From Bacteroidales bacterium (GTDB taxonomy: Bacteria > Bacteroidota > Bacteroidia > Bacteroidales > Dysgonomonadaceae), in the NCBI GenBank assembly GCA_012727735.1, contig JAAYGM010000141.1, positions 1 through 43,577 of the forward strand: 43,577 nt of DNA, read 5' to 3'. Positions 13,603 through 22,478 of this stretch are shown here, in pieces. The notes beneath the pieces were generated by a model. It ran no database searches and was not told where the DNA came from. It was given only the letters and a program-made list of their open reading frames with translations. Position 1 is the first letter of the stretch. The number at the start of each line of letters is the position of its first letter. The position numbers and the translations under genes were made by a program.

Positions 13603-15099
13603 ATGGCTTTAAAATTTATTAGCGCTGAAGAAGCTGCCGCTCTTGTAAAAAATGACGACAACGTAGGCTTCAGCGGTTTTACCCATGCCGGATGCCCTAA
13701 AGTGGTGCCGGTAGAGATTGCAAAAAGGGCCGAGGAGGAGCATGCAAAAGGAAATCCGTTTAAGATTGGTGTATTCACTGGTGCCTCTACCGGTGACTCC
13801 ATCGATGGTTCACTCTCCCGCGCCAGGGCAATTAAATTCCGTACCCCTTACCAGACAAACAAGGATATGCGGGAAGCACTCAACAAGGGTGAGTTTGATT
13901 TTTTCGACCTGCATCTCTCCCAGTTAGCCCAGGAGATACGTTACGGCTTTCTTGGCAAGATAAATATTGCCATCGTAGAGGCATGTGATGTGACGGAGAG
14001 TGGTGAGATCGTCCCAACAAGTGGTGTAGGCATCACCCCCACCATCTGTCGGCTGGCAGATATCGTGATTGTGGAGCTGAATAAAAAAGTGCCCGCAAAG
14101 CTGAGAGGTCTGCACGATCTGTATGAGTTGCAGGATCCTCCCAAACGGCGTGAGATCCCTATTTTTGAAGTACAGCATCGTGTGGGGCTGGAATATGTGA
14201 AGGTTAACCCCGACAAAATATTTGTCGTTGAAACAGACAAAGAGAGTGAAGGTGGTGGTTTCGCTCCCCTCGATGATGTTACTGCCCGTATCGGGAATAA
14301 TGTGGCGGAATTCTTCGTCGTGGAAATGAAAGCCGGTCGCATCCCAGCCCATTTCCTGCCCATCCAGTCAGGTGTGGGCAACATCGCCAATGCTGTACTG
14401 GCATCCATGGGCAACAACCCCGATATACCACGCTTCGAGGTGTTCACTGAGGTGATCCAGGATGCGGTGATTGATATGATGCAGAAGGGAAATATCTCTT
14501 TTGCCAGCGGCTGTTCACTCACAGTAAGCAATGAGGTGCTGAACAAGTTTTATAATGATCTCGATTTCTTTAAAAACAAGCTTGTGCTGCGACCCTCTGA
14601 GATTTCCAACAACCCCGGACTTGCCCGTCGCCTGGGTATCATCGCACTGAATACAGCTATTGAGGTAGATATATTCGGCAGTGTCAACTCTACGCACGTG
14701 AATGGTACCAAGATGATGAACGGTATCGGTGGCTCCGGTGACTTCACCCGCAACTCTTACCTCTCCATCTTTCTCACACCTTCAACAGCCAAGAACGGAG
14801 CTATCAGCTGTATTGTGCCGAAGGTGACGCACGAAGATCATAACGAGCACTCGGTGAAGATTATGGTGTCGGAATATGGTGTGGCTGATCTGAGGGGTAA
14901 AGGACCGAGGAACCGTGCCATAGAGATCATTGAGAAGTGTGCACATCCCGATTATCGTCCGTTGCTGCATGAGTACATCAATCGCGGTGTAAAGGGGCAT
15001 ATTCCGCAGGATCTCTACTCCTGCTTCGCCTTCCATCACGCACTGCAGGAGACAGGAAGTATGATGAACACCGATTTCTCGAAGTATAAGAAAGGATAA
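13603..15099 (+). CDS. Acetyl-CoA hydrolase/transferase family: acetate/succinate CoA-transferase
   Basis: 498 residues, the class I CoA-transferase type also called succinyl-CoA:acetate or propionyl-CoA:succinate transferase. The N-terminal FSGFTHAGCPKVVP and the FTGASTGDSIDG loop are typical. The catalytic glutamate lies in VFTEVIQDAVI at about residue 283. The glycine-rich IGGSGDFTRN and SEYGVADLRGKGPRNRA blocks are the C-terminal signatures. The enzyme forms a glutamyl-CoA intermediate and exchanges CoA between short carboxylic acids. In a fermentative Bacteroidetes it most likely works in the succinate-to-propionate or acetate pathway, fitting the oadGAB genes at the other end of the window. 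Exact substrates cannot be fixed from sequence. A clear terminator follows. Confidence 0.9.
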   Translation: MALKFISAEEAAALVKNDDNVGFSGFTHAGCPKVVPVEIAKRAEEEHAKGNPFKIGVFTGASTGDSIDGSLSRARAIKFRTPYQTNKDMREALNKGEFDFFDLHLSQLAQEIRYGFLGKINIAIVEACDVTESGEIVPTSGVGITPTICRLADIVIVELNKKVPAKLRGLHDLYELQDPPKRREIPIFEVQHRVGLEYVKVNPDKIFVVETDKESEGGGFAPLDDVTARIGNNVAEFFVVEMKAGRIPAHFLPIQSGVGNIANAVLASMGNNPDIPRFEVFTEVIQDAVIDMMQKGNISFASGCSLTVSNEVLNKFYNDLDFFKNKLVLRPSEISNNPGLARRLGIIALNTAIEVDIFGSVNSTHVNGTKMMNGIGGSGDFTRNSYLSIFLTPSTAKNGAISCIVPKVTHEDHNEHSVKIMVSEYGVADLRGKGPRNRAIEIIEKCAHPDYRPLLHEYINRGVKGHIPQDLYSCFAFHHALQETGSMMNTDFSKYKKG

Positions 15100-15122
15100 A
15101 TCCAGTAGAGAAAATATCTCTT

Positions 15123-15154
15123 TAAGCCGCTTTATTCAGAGATAAAGCGGCTTA
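15123..15154 (+). terminator. Terminator after the CoA-transferase
   Basis: TAAGCCGCTTTAT (15123-15135), loop TCAGAG, ATAAAGCGGCTTA (15142-15154): a perfect 13-bp stem, AT-rich flanks. Confidence 0.75.
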
Positions 15155-15196
15155 TCTATTCTGTGCCTCTTACGTCAACAGATTGATAACAGAAAA

Positions 15197-15228
15197 AAAG
15201 CACCTGCGAAATAAATCGCAAGTGCTTT
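15197..15228 (-). terminator. Terminator of the tRNA-Pro gene
   Basis: On the minus strand AAAGCACTTGCGA pairs with TCGCAGGTGCTTT (one G-U), followed by a run of T residues (complement of the A-run at 15193-15199). It lies 12 bases past the tRNA 3' end. Confidence 0.72.
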
Positions 15229-15240
15229 ATTTTCAATGAG

Positions 15241-15316
15241 TCGGGATGACTGGATTCGAACCAGCGACCACTCGCCCCCCAGACGAGTACTCTAAACCGG
15301 ACTGAGCTACATCCCG
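15241..15316 (-). tRNA. tRNA-Pro (anticodon GGG)
   Basis: 76 bases on the minus strand. The acceptor stem is CGGGATG/CATCCCG with discriminator A. The D arm contains TAGCTCAGTCCGG, the anticodon stem CTCGT/GCGAG encloses loop CTGGGGG (U33, anticodon GGG), and the T arm is CTGGTTCGAATCCAG. CCA is not encoded. The GGG anticodon reads CCC and CCU proline codons. Confidence 0.95.
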
Positions 15317-15327
15317 AAAAAGTGACG

Positions 15328-15359
15328 CAAAATTAGTACATTATTTTCAATCTCACAAA
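15328..15359 (-). promoter_or_regulatory. Consensus Bacteroidetes promoter of tRNA-Pro
   Basis: On the minus strand TTTG (15359-15356), exactly 20 bases, then TAATTTTG (15335-15328). It is a textbook match to the phylum's primary sigma consensus and would start transcription about 5 bases before the tRNA. The gap from here to lpxD (15565) shows only AT-rich sequence with two TTAATTTG near-matches. Confidence 0.72.
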
Positions 15360-15564
15360 TTAACTTTACTCTTCCTTTAAACTATATTATGATTTAATTT
15401 GTGAAAGGATAAAAAATAAGTTGTTAATTTGCACTCAAATTGATAATTAGGAGGCTGTTTATAATTCTTTCTTCAAGCAAAATAAACAGATTTTAAATGA
15501 GTTATTCTCTGGATGGCTTATTCTAAGGAGTTTAGATGACCTCTGCGAAAAATATTCACAATAG

Positions 15565-16611
15565 ATGATTTTTACTGCAAAACAAATAGCCGATTTTTTG
15601 AATGGTGAAATAATCGGCAATCCCGATGTGTCAGTTTCCAGTTTCTCAAAGATTGAAGAAGGAATACCCGGCACAATCACATTCCTCGGTAATCCCAAGT
15701 ACACCTCCTACATCTATGGTACCAAAGCCGATATCGTTCTTATCAATGATGATTTTGTGCAGGATAAACCAATCAAAGCAACACTCATCAAAGTACCGAA
15801 CGCTTATGCCGCACTGGCGTCACTGATGGAGATGGTCAATCAAAACAGACCCGTAAAGAGTGGTACCGAAGCGATGAGTTTCATTTCACCTTCAGCAACA
15901 CTGGGTGTGAACGTATATGTGGGTGCATTCGCCTACATCGGAGAGAATGCGGTGATTGGCGACAACAGCAAGATATATCCACAGACATACGTTGGAGATA
16001 ACGTGAAAATTGGGAAGAACAGCGTGCTCAGTCCGGGGGTGAAGATATATCACGACTGCACTATCGGTGATAACTGCATTCTGCACGCCGGCACTGTCAT
16101 TGGAGCTGATGGGTTCGGCTTCAGTAATGAGAACGGAATCTATCATAAGATACCTCAGATGGGTAACGTACTCATAGAGGATGATGTGGAGATTGGTGCC
16201 AACACAACCATCGACCGTGCTGTGATGGGATCAACAGTGATTCACCGGGGGGTGAAACTTGATAATCTGATTCAGATCGCCCACAACTGTGAGATTGGTG
16301 AAAATACCGCCATGGCCGCACAGGTGGGGATTGCCGGCTCTACCAAAATTGAGGAGAATTGTGTATTTGGTGGACAGGCAGGTATCGGCGGACATATCAC
16401 CATCGGGAAAAACAGCCAAATAGGTGCCCAAGCCGGCATTATCAGTAATACCAAAGAGGGATCAGCTGTGATTGGATCACCGGCTTACCCCGTGAAAAGT
16501 TTCTTTAAAACGAGCATCATACTACCCAAGCTGCCTGATATGTACAGGCAGCTGAATGCGTTGGAGAAAGAGCTGGCTGAACTGAAGAAAAAGCTTACAC
16601 CCAACGGATAA
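15565..16611 (+). CDS. lpxD: UDP-3-O-(3-hydroxyacyl)glucosamine N-acyltransferase
   Basis: 348 residues. Third enzyme of lipid A synthesis, adding the N-linked 3-hydroxyacyl chain from acyl-ACP to UDP-3-O-acylglucosamine. The N-terminal substrate-binding domain (about 1-100) includes [16 protein letters not shown]. It is followed by a left-handed beta helix of hexapeptide repeats (about 108-310) and a short C-terminal helix ([15 protein letters not shown]). The catalytic histidine lies in [32 protein letters not shown] is the conserved pantetheine-contact region. It heads the lpxD-lpxC/fabZ-lpxA series, with a 116-base gap before lpxC that carries its own -7 element. Confidence 0.96.
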   Translation: MIFTAKQIADFLNGEIIGNPDVSVSSFSKIEEGIPGTITFLGNPKYTSYIYGTKADIVLINDDFVQDKPIKATLIKVPNAYAALASLMEMVNQNRPVKSGTEAMSFISPSATLGVNVYVGAFAYIGENAVIGDNSKIYPQTYVGDNVKIGKNSVLSPGVKIYHDCTIGDNCILHAGTVIGADGFGFSNENGIYHKIPQMGNVLIEDDVEIGANTTIDRAVMGSTVIHRGVKLDNLIQIAHNCEIGENTAMAAQVGIAGSTKIEENCVFGGQAGIGGHITIGKNSQIGAQAGIISNTKEGSAVIGSPAYPVKSFFKTSIILPKLPDMYRQLNALEKELAELKKKLTPNG

Positions 16612-16679
16612 ACAATCGTTTTCAGTAGTTATAAGTGGAATCTATACACAAAAATGAAGGAGTTTTGTGTTTTTGGTTG

Positions 16680-16687
16680 TATATTTG
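16680..16687 (+). promoter_or_regulatory. -7 element ahead of lpxC-fabZ
   Basis: TATATTTG matches TAnnTTTG, 41 bases before the GTG start. It supports a separate promoter for lpxC-fabZ-lpxA. No good -33 element. Confidence 0.42.
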
Positions 16688-16727
16688 CCCACATATTAGC
16701 GTAATGAGTAATTAATATTAAGAGATA

Positions 16728-18110
16728 GTGAAACAGAGAACATTACAAAACAGCTTCACTTTAAGTGGTACCGGACTTCACACAGGACTTGATATTGTGG
16801 TCACGTTCAACCCTGCACCTGTAGATCACGGAATTAAGATTAAAAGAGTCGATCTTGAAGATCAACCTGTGATAGATGCATTGGCTGAATATGTAGTCAA
16901 TACGCAGCGGGGTACTGTTTTAGGGAAAGGGGAGATAACCGTCAGCACCATTGAACACGGTTTTGCAGCGTTATATGCCCTTGGAGTCGATAACTGCCTG
17001 ATTGAGGTCAACTCATCCGAGTTTCCCATTCTCGATGGCAGCGCAGCGGATTATGTGAAAGCTATCAGGGAGGTAGGTACCGAAGAACAGGAGAAGGATA
17101 AGGACTTCTATGTTGTTCGCAATAAGATTGAGGTGACCGATCCCGAAACAGGTTCTAAACTCACGTTGTTACCCGATGATGCTTTCTGCATCAACTCATT
17201 TATAGAATTCGATTCACAATATATCCCAAATCAGTCCGCCTCGATGGACACCATGACCGATTTTGAGACAGAGATTGCACCTGCGCGTACCTTTGTATTT
17301 GTACGCGAGATACAGCAATTACGCCATGCCGGACTGATCAAGGGAGGTAATCTGGATAATGCCATCGTCATCTACGAAAGAAAACTGTCGCAGAAAGAGC
17401 TGGACGACATCGCCGATGAGCTGAAAGTGCCCCACCATAGTGCCGACGAGCTGGGTTACCTGAATCATCGCAAGCTGGCATTTCCCAATGAACCGGCACG
17501 ACATAAGCTGCTTGACATCATCGGTGATATGGCGCTCATCGGGAAACCGATCAAGGGACGGCTAATCGCCACACGTCCCGGTCATAAGATCAACAACAAA
17601 CTTGCAAGGCTTATCCGCAAGGATATAAAACTGAATGAGGTGCAGCCTCCGATCTATGATATGAAAGCGGAACCGGTGATGGATAACATACGTATCCGTG
17701 AATTGCTGCCCCACCGCTATCCTTTTCTGATGGTGGATAAGATTATTCAGATGACCGATAATTTTATTGTCGGTGTCAAAAATATTACAACCAACGAGCC
17801 CTATTTTTCGGGACATTTTCCTCAGGAACCGGTGATGCCGGGTGTTCTGCAGGTGGAGGCAATGGCACAAACAGGTGGATTGTTCGTCCTGGCCAGACTT
17901 GATGAACCGGAAAGATACTCAACCTATTTTCTGCGGATTGACAACGTGAAATTCCGGCATAAGGTGGTGCCGGGTGATACCATCATTTTCAGGGTGGAGC
18001 TGACAAGCGAGATGCGCAGAGGTATCGCTACCATGCGCGGTTTGGCATTCATTGGAGATAAAGTGGTCTCTGAAGCCGATTTCACAGCGCAGATAATCAA
18101 AAACAAATAA
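16728..18110 (+). CDS. lpxC-fabZ: Fused LpxC deacetylase / FabZ 3-hydroxyacyl-ACP dehydratase
   Basis: 460 residues in two domains. Residues about 1-305 are LpxC, the zinc-dependent committed step of lipid A synthesis. The first zinc histidine is in STIEHGFAALYALG; HKLLDIIGDMALIG supplies His/Asp ligands; PGHKINNKLAR contains the catalytic C-terminal histidine. Residues about 318-460 are FabZ, with LLPHRYPFLMVDKI (catalytic His) and GHFPQEPVMPGVLQVEAMAQ (catalytic Glu), removing water from 3-hydroxyacyl-ACP. The fusion is characteristic of Bacteroidetes and joins two enzymes that compete for the 3-hydroxyacyl pool. The start codon is GTG; no upstream in-frame ATG fits the family's N-terminus better. 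Confidence 0.96.
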   Translation: MKQRTLQNSFTLSGTGLHTGLDIVVTFNPAPVDHGIKIKRVDLEDQPVIDALAEYVVNTQRGTVLGKGEITVSTIEHGFAALYALGVDNCLIEVNSSEFPILDGSAADYVKAIREVGTEEQEKDKDFYVVRNKIEVTDPETGSKLTLLPDDAFCINSFIEFDSQYIPNQSASMDTMTDFETEIAPARTFVFVREIQQLRHAGLIKGGNLDNAIVIYERKLSQKELDDIADELKVPHHSADELGYLNHRKLAFPNEPARHKLLDIIGDMALIGKPIKGRLIATRPGHKINNKLARLIRKDIKLNEVQPPIYDMKAEPVMDNIRIRELLPHRYPFLMVDKIIQMTDNFIVGVKNITTNEPYFSGHFPQEPVMPGVLQVEAMAQTGGLFVLARLDEPERYSTYFLRIDNVKFRHKVVPGDTIIFRVELTSEMRRGIATMRGLAFIGDKVVSEADFTAQIIKNK

Positions 18111-18131
18111 CTTATTAATCGATCAGAATAT

Positions 18132-18920
18132 ATGAACAGTGTTTCATCCATGGCTTTTGTGCATCCTGAAGCCAGGCTTGGCGATAATGTGATTGTAGAA
18201 CCATTTGCATATATCGACAGCAATACAGAAATAGGCGACGGAACGCGTGTGATGACACAGGCAACCATCCTCTATGGTGCCCGGATCGGAAAGAACTGCA
18301 CCATCTTCCCTCATGCTGCAATCGCAGGTATTCCGCAGGATCTCAAGTTCCAGGGTGAAGATACAACAGCGATCATAGGTGATAACACCATCATACGTGA
18401 ATGTGCCACCGTGAACAGAGGTACCTCCTCGAAAGGGTTTACCAGGGTGGGTGACGACTGCCTTATCATGGCATACAGTCATGTGGCACACGATTGCGTA
18501 CTGGGTAACCATGTCATTCTGGGTAACACCACACAGCTGGCAGGTGAGATAGAGATTGATGACTATGCGATCATCAGCGGCGGCTCACTGGCGCACCAGT
18601 TTTCAAAAATAGGTGCGCATGTGATGATCCAGGGAGGATCACGGATCTCCAAGGATATCCCTCCCTTCGTGATGGTGGGACGTGAACCAATCACATACGT
18701 GGGACTGAATATTGTAGGGCTTAAGCGGAGAGGCTTTAGCCGCGATCGTATCAACTCCATTCAGGAAGTTTACCGTTATCTCTACATGTCAGGGTATAAC
18801 ATCTCGCAGGCTGTAGAACGAATAGAACAGGAGCTGCCTGTGACGGATGACCGTGAACTGATCCTTAATTTCATCCGTTCCTCAAGCCGGGGGATCATCC
18901 GGGGTAATATGGAAGGATAG
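18132..18920 (+). CDS. lpxA: Acyl-ACP--UDP-N-acetylglucosamine O-acyltransferase
   Basis: 262 residues. First step of lipid A synthesis, moving a 3-hydroxyacyl chain from ACP to the 3-OH of UDP-GlcNAc. Hexapeptide-repeat beta helix over residues about 1-190, with catalytic histidine in MAYSHVAHDCVLGNHVILGN, the GGSLAHQFSKIGAH segment, and the C-terminal helical domain (GLKRRGFSRDRINSIQEVYRYLY) that distinguishes LpxA from LpxD. It lies 21 bases after lpxC-fabZ and 3 bases before the agmatine deiminase gene. Confidence 0.96.
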   Translation: MNSVSSMAFVHPEARLGDNVIVEPFAYIDSNTEIGDGTRVMTQATILYGARIGKNCTIFPHAAIAGIPQDLKFQGEDTTAIIGDNTIIRECATVNRGTSSKGFTRVGDDCLIMAYSHVAHDCVLGNHVILGNTTQLAGEIEIDDYAIISGGSLAHQFSKIGAHVMIQGGSRISKDIPPFVMVGREPITYVGLNIVGLKRRGFSRDRINSIQEVYRYLYMSGYNISQAVERIEQELPVTDDRELILNFIRSSSRGIIRGNMEG

Positions 18921-18923
18921 CTT

Positions 18924-19946
18924 ATGCCGGGGATTGTTTTTCCTGCAGAGTGGTACCCGCAAAGCGGTGTACAGATAACATGGCCGCATCGAGGGAGTGA
19001 TTGGGCAGATATTCTTGAAGAAGTAACCCAGTGCTATCTCTCTTTTTCCAGAGAGATACTCAAGCGGGAGAAGCTGCTTATAGTGGTCCCCGAAAAAGAG
19101 GACGTGACAAAATATTTCTCGAAGGAGGAACAGAAGAATCTCATCTGTGTAGCTATACCCAGTAACGATACCTGGGCACGTGATCACGGAGCAATCTCCC
19201 TCATTATAGACAACAGACCGACGGTGGTAGATTTCGGCTTCAATGCATGGGGTTTAAAGTTTGCAGCCAATTTTGATAACCGGATTACAGGTAACCTGTT
19301 CAAAGAGGCTGTTTTTCAGCCTGGTGTTGATTATCAGAACAGACTCAATTTCATCCTGGAGGGTGGGGCTGTTGAGTCTGACGGAGAGGGAACCATCCTC
19401 ACCACCTCCCGGTGTCTGCTGGCACCCAACCGCAACCAGCCTATGGATCAGCGGGCGATTGAAGAATCATTGAAAAAAATGTTGGGTGCCACAAGAATAC
19501 TTTGGCTTAATCATGGCTATCTGGCTGGGGATGATACGGACAACCACATCGATACGCTCGCCCGTTTCTGTGATGAGAATACCATTGCTTATGTGCAATG
19601 CGATGATGAAGGGGATGAGCATTACAGTGCGTTGAAAGAGATGGAAAAAGAACTACAATCATTCGTCACCCGAGAGGGAGCGCCCTATCACCTGATCACA
19701 CTGCCAATGGCAGATGCAGTATATGACAATGATTGCCGCCTGCCTGCAACATACGCCAATTTTTTAATTATCAACGGAGCAGTATTGTTGCCATTTTATG
19801 GTACACGAAAGGATGAGATTGCCCGTCAACAACTGCAAAAAGCCTTTCCCAACCGGGAAATAATTGGTATCGATTGTAAACCCCTGATCAAACAGCACGG
19901 TTCTCTGCACTGCGTTACCATGCAGTTCCCTGAAGGTGTGTTGTGA
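18924..19946 (+). CDS. aguA: Agmatine deiminase
   Basis: 340 residues. Converts agmatine to N-carbamoylputrescine in the cytoplasm. Guanidine-modifying fold signatures are all present: FPAEWYPQSGVQITWPH at the N-terminus, NDTWARDHGAI (substrate Asp region, about residue 76), LEGGAVESDGEGTI, GDDTDNHIDTLARF (catalytic His/Asp), NDCRLPATYANFLIINGAVLLP and HGSLHCVTMQ with the nucleophilic cysteine about 10 residues from the C-terminus. It starts 3 bases after lpxA, so it is probably read from the lipid A transcript. The next step of the pathway follows directly. Confidence 0.93.
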   Translation: MPGIVFPAEWYPQSGVQITWPHRGSDWADILEEVTQCYLSFSREILKREKLLIVVPEKEDVTKYFSKEEQKNLICVAIPSNDTWARDHGAISLIIDNRPTVVDFGFNAWGLKFAANFDNRITGNLFKEAVFQPGVDYQNRLNFILEGGAVESDGEGTILTTSRCLLAPNRNQPMDQRAIEESLKKMLGATRILWLNHGYLAGDDTDNHIDTLARFCDENTIAYVQCDDEGDEHYSALKEMEKELQSFVTREGAPYHLITLPMADAVYDNDCRLPATYANFLIINGAVLLPFYGTRKDEIARQQLQKAFPNREIIGIDCKPLIKQHGSLHCVTMQFPEGVL

Positions 19947-20027
19947 ATTTCAGTTGTCGGTTGTCAGCTGTCAGGAATCAATAGTAAGCTATCAGCTTTC
20001 TGTCTAAATCAATCATGAGTAAAAAAA

Positions 20028-20906
20028 ATGAAAATAGGAATTATTCAACAAGCCAACAGTAGCGACAGGGAGGAGAATCTCTCCCGGCTGCAGTCGAAAA
20101 TAAGACGACTGGCCACTCAGGGTGCAGAGCTGATTGTCATGCAGGAGTTGCACAACGGTCTCTACTTCTGCCAGACCGAAGAGACAGCTGTCTTTGATCA
20201 GGCGGAACCCATTCCCGGTCCTTCAACCCATTCTTTTGGGGAGCTGGCAAAAGAACTCAAAATTGTGATTGTACTCTCTCTCTTTGAGAGACGTGCTCCG
20301 GGACTCTATCACAACACTGCCGTGGTGATTGAGAACGACGGTGCCATCGCGGGAAAATACCGGAAGATGCATATCCCTGATGATCCAGCCTATTATGAGA
20401 AATTCTACTTTACTCCCGGTGATTTGGGTTTCCATCCCATTGATACCTCCGTCGGTCGGTTGGGGCTGCTTGTCTGCTGGGACCAGTGGTACCCTGAGGC
20501 AGCACGGCTCATGGCTCTTGCCGGTGCCGAGATGCTTATCTATCCCACTGCCATCGGGTGGGAGTCGTCAGACATGGAAGCGGAGAAGCAGCGTCAGCTG
20601 GATGCATGGATCACGTTGCAGCGCGCTCATGCCGTAGCAAACGGTATACCTGTTGTCTCTGTGAACCGAACGGGCTTCGAGGCCGATCCGTCGGGACAGA
20701 CCAAAGGCATTCAGTTCTGGGGAAACAGTTTTGTCAGCGGACCACAGGGTGAAATTCTCTACCGTGCGTCAGCTGAGGAAGAGACGGAGCAGATCATTGA
20801 GATCGATAAGAAACGGACAGAGAATGTGCGTCGCTGGTGGCCTTTCTTCCGCGATCGGCGGATTGATGCATATGGCAATCTGACAAAACGATGGATTGAT
20901 GAATAA
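20028..20906 (+). CDS. aguB: N-carbamoylputrescine amidohydrolase
   Basis: 292 residues, nitrilase superfamily. Hydrolyses N-carbamoylputrescine to putrescine, CO2 and ammonia. The Glu-Lys-Cys triad is visible: Glu40 in IVMQELHNGLYF, Lys113 in GKYRKMHIPDDP and Cys150 in LGLLVCWDQWYPEAARLMAL. The YFTPGD loop and the C-terminal RRWWPFFRDRRIDAY are typical of plant- and bacterial-type AguB. It lies 81 bases after aguA; the gap holds a short TGTCAG-like tandem stretch with no clear role. A bidirectional terminator follows. Confidence 0.94.
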   Translation: MKIGIIQQANSSDREENLSRLQSKIRRLATQGAELIVMQELHNGLYFCQTEETAVFDQAEPIPGPSTHSFGELAKELKIVIVLSLFERRAPGLYHNTAVVIENDGAIAGKYRKMHIPDDPAYYEKFYFTPGDLGFHPIDTSVGRLGLLVCWDQWYPEAARLMALAGAEMLIYPTAIGWESSDMEAEKQRQLDAWITLQRAHAVANGIPVVSVNRTGFEADPSGQTKGIQFWGNSFVSGPQGEILYRASAEEETEQIIEIDKKRTENVRRWWPFFRDRRIDAYGNLTKRWIDE

Positions 20907-20907
20907 A

Positions 20908-20943
20908 ACAGAAGAGGTCACCCAAATGGGCGACCTCTTCTGT
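20908..20943. terminator. Bidirectional terminator between aguB and the DUF6600-like gene
   Basis: ACAGAAGAGGTC (20908-20919) pairs with GACCTCTTCTGT (20932-20943), a 12-bp stem with an inner CCC/GGG extension. Convergent genes flank it. Confidence 0.75.
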
Positions 20944-20961
20944 ATACACACCTTAAAATAC

Positions 20962-22314
20962 TTATCTGCGTCCGGATGATCTTTCAGTTCTGGCGTTCTG
21001 CGTTCTGCTGCTGGAGGAAGTGGCACTTCTGTTACTGCTTCTTGCAGTACTTTGTGATCTTACCGTAGCACTCCTGTTGCTTGTGGCACTTCTCTGCGGG
21101 CTCACTGTGGCACTTCTCGTATTATTCTTTGTAGTGCTCTGTGATCTTACGGCAGCATTCCTGTTGTTTGTAGTGCTTCTCTGCGGGCTCACCGTTGTGT
21201 TTCTGGTAGTGCTCTGCGATTTTACTGTGGCATTACGGTTGTTTCCGGTGGTTGCCTCTGTAGCATTCCTCTTCACGTTCTGCTCCCTGGTGGTAGTAGA
21301 CCTTTCCACTGCACTTCTGGAAGCGCGTGATTCACTGTTGGCAGGAGTCACCGTCGTGGCTCTCTGATTGTTGCTGCGGGTGTTCTCATTACCGATGCTC
21401 CTGGTGGTGGCAGCTCTGCTGTTAGCATTGCTCCTGGTGGTGGCACTCCTGTTGTTTACATCGCTCCTGGTGCTGGCAGCTCTCTCATTGACTGTTGCTC
21501 TGGAGTTAGCGCTTCGTTCCCTTGATACTTCAGGACGATAGACACTTACTGCGTTATTGCTCACTCTGGTTGATCTGCCTGAACGGTTGTTCGTGCTTTC
21601 CAGCCTGCGTACTGTCGCTTTTCTGCCTGTTTCGCGCTGGTAGTCACCTGCACTCGGTCCGCTGTAATAGCGGTTGTCATTGTATACATATGTATTGTTG
21701 ATGATCGTTGTACGGTTGTAAATGTTCGGGCTGTACCTGTTATAGTATCTGTGCATGTTGCGGTGATACATATACCTGTTGGGAAGGAATGTCCAGAAAA
21801 TTGAAGGAACATTCACGTGGATGTTGATATTTACTCTCGGTCCCATGGGAGCCCAGCCGTAATAACCGCCCCCGCTTCTCCATGATACCCATGCGGGTGC
21901 CCACTCGTAACCCGGAATCCAGGCCCAGCCGTAATATTCGTCATGGAACCATCTGCCGTAATGGAAGGGAGCCCAGCCCCAGGAGTAGTCCGAGACCCAT
22001 GTATTTCCGTAGTCGGTCATCGCCCAGTAACCATTGGTGGCATAGGGGTGGAAATTGTTCCCCACGTTGGGAACCCAGACACGACCGTAGTTGCGGTCAT
22101 TGATCCATCTGCCGTGAGGTCTTAACTCATTGTAGAAGACATTGAAGCTGATGCCGCTGTTGTTATTGTTGTTGTAATTGTCATCGTAATAACCATAATC
22201 TGCGTCATAATCGTCGTAATACTCACCTTGGGAATATGCGCTCCTGGAAGAATAGCAAGACGATAGCAGCAGAACGACTATCGTAAGGAAGAAGGGTTTG
22301 TTTAAAGCTTTCAT
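20962..22314 (-). CDS. Tryptophan/tyrosine-rich lipoprotein, DUF6600-like, with a repetitive Ser/Thr/Arg/Asn tail
   Basis: 450 residues. Lipoprotein signal with lipobox LLSSC (Cys20), then an acidic Tyr/Asp/Asn-rich linker (about 30-53). A compact aromatic domain follows at about 55-200: FYNELRPHGRW, VPNVGNNFHPYATNGYW, WGWAPFHYGRW, WAWIPGYEWAPAWVSWR, YYGWAPMGPR. This is the pattern of DUF6600/YXWGXW-type envelope proteins of Bacteroidetes. From about residue 235 to the end the protein is low-complexity and very basic, dominated by SATVRSQSTT-like repeats. It is probably anchored in the periplasm or at the outer membrane, with a disordered, positively charged tail that could bind nucleic acid or LPS; function unknown. 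No strong promoter was recognised upstream. Confidence 0.78.
   Translation of the reverse strand: MKALNKPFFLTIVVLLLSSCYSSRSAYSQGEYYDDYDADYGYYDDNYNNNNNSGISFNVFYNELRPHGRWINDRNYGRVWVPNVGNNFHPYATNGYWAMTDYGNTWVSDYSWGWAPFHYGRWFHDEYYGWAWIPGYEWAPAWVSWRSGGGYYGWAPMGPRVNINIHVNVPSIFWTFLPNRYMYHRNMHRYYNRYSPNIYNRTTIINNTYVYNDNRYYSGPSAGDYQRETGRKATVRRLESTNNRSGRSTRVSNNAVSVYRPEVSRERSANSRATVNERAASTRSDVNNRSATTRSNANSRAATTRSIGNENTRSNNQRATTVTPANSESRASRSAVERSTTTREQNVKRNATEATTGNNRNATVKSQSTTRNTTVSPQRSTTNNRNAAVRSQSTTKNNTRSATVSPQRSATSNRSATVRSQSTARSSNRSATSSSSRTQNARTERSSGRR
21007..21243 (-). repeat. Three imperfect 25-29 codon tandem repeats inside the DUF6600-like gene
   Basis: Residues 358-382, 383-411 and 412-436 share the plan NNRNATVRSQSTT...SATVSPQRSTT. 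The DNA units are about 75-87 bp and imperfect. A second, shorter repeat family (about 11 residues, RAATTRSxxN) lies at residues about 277-315. Confidence 0.65.
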
Positions 22315-22478
22315 ATTCGTAATTTTTAAAGGGTGTAACTTCTTTAATTTAACACTATGACCCTATTTTAACGTAATGGTTTAACTCCTGTCATGCCTAA
22401 ACAGACATTAATAACAAAAAGATAAAAAATAGTGTCTTGAATCCCCCGTTTCATTACGATTGACCGCTTATCGCTTAT

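Noticed and set aside
19955-20000. TGTCAG-like tandem heptamers between aguA and aguB (and similar CAATCAG near 34586)
   Set aside because: Short, degenerate and common in intergenic DNA of this group. No sign of a mobile element or phase-variable tract.
21007-21500. CRISPR-like array
   Set aside because: The repeats are imperfect, in frame and encode a low-complexity protein tail. There are no uniform spacers and no cas genes.
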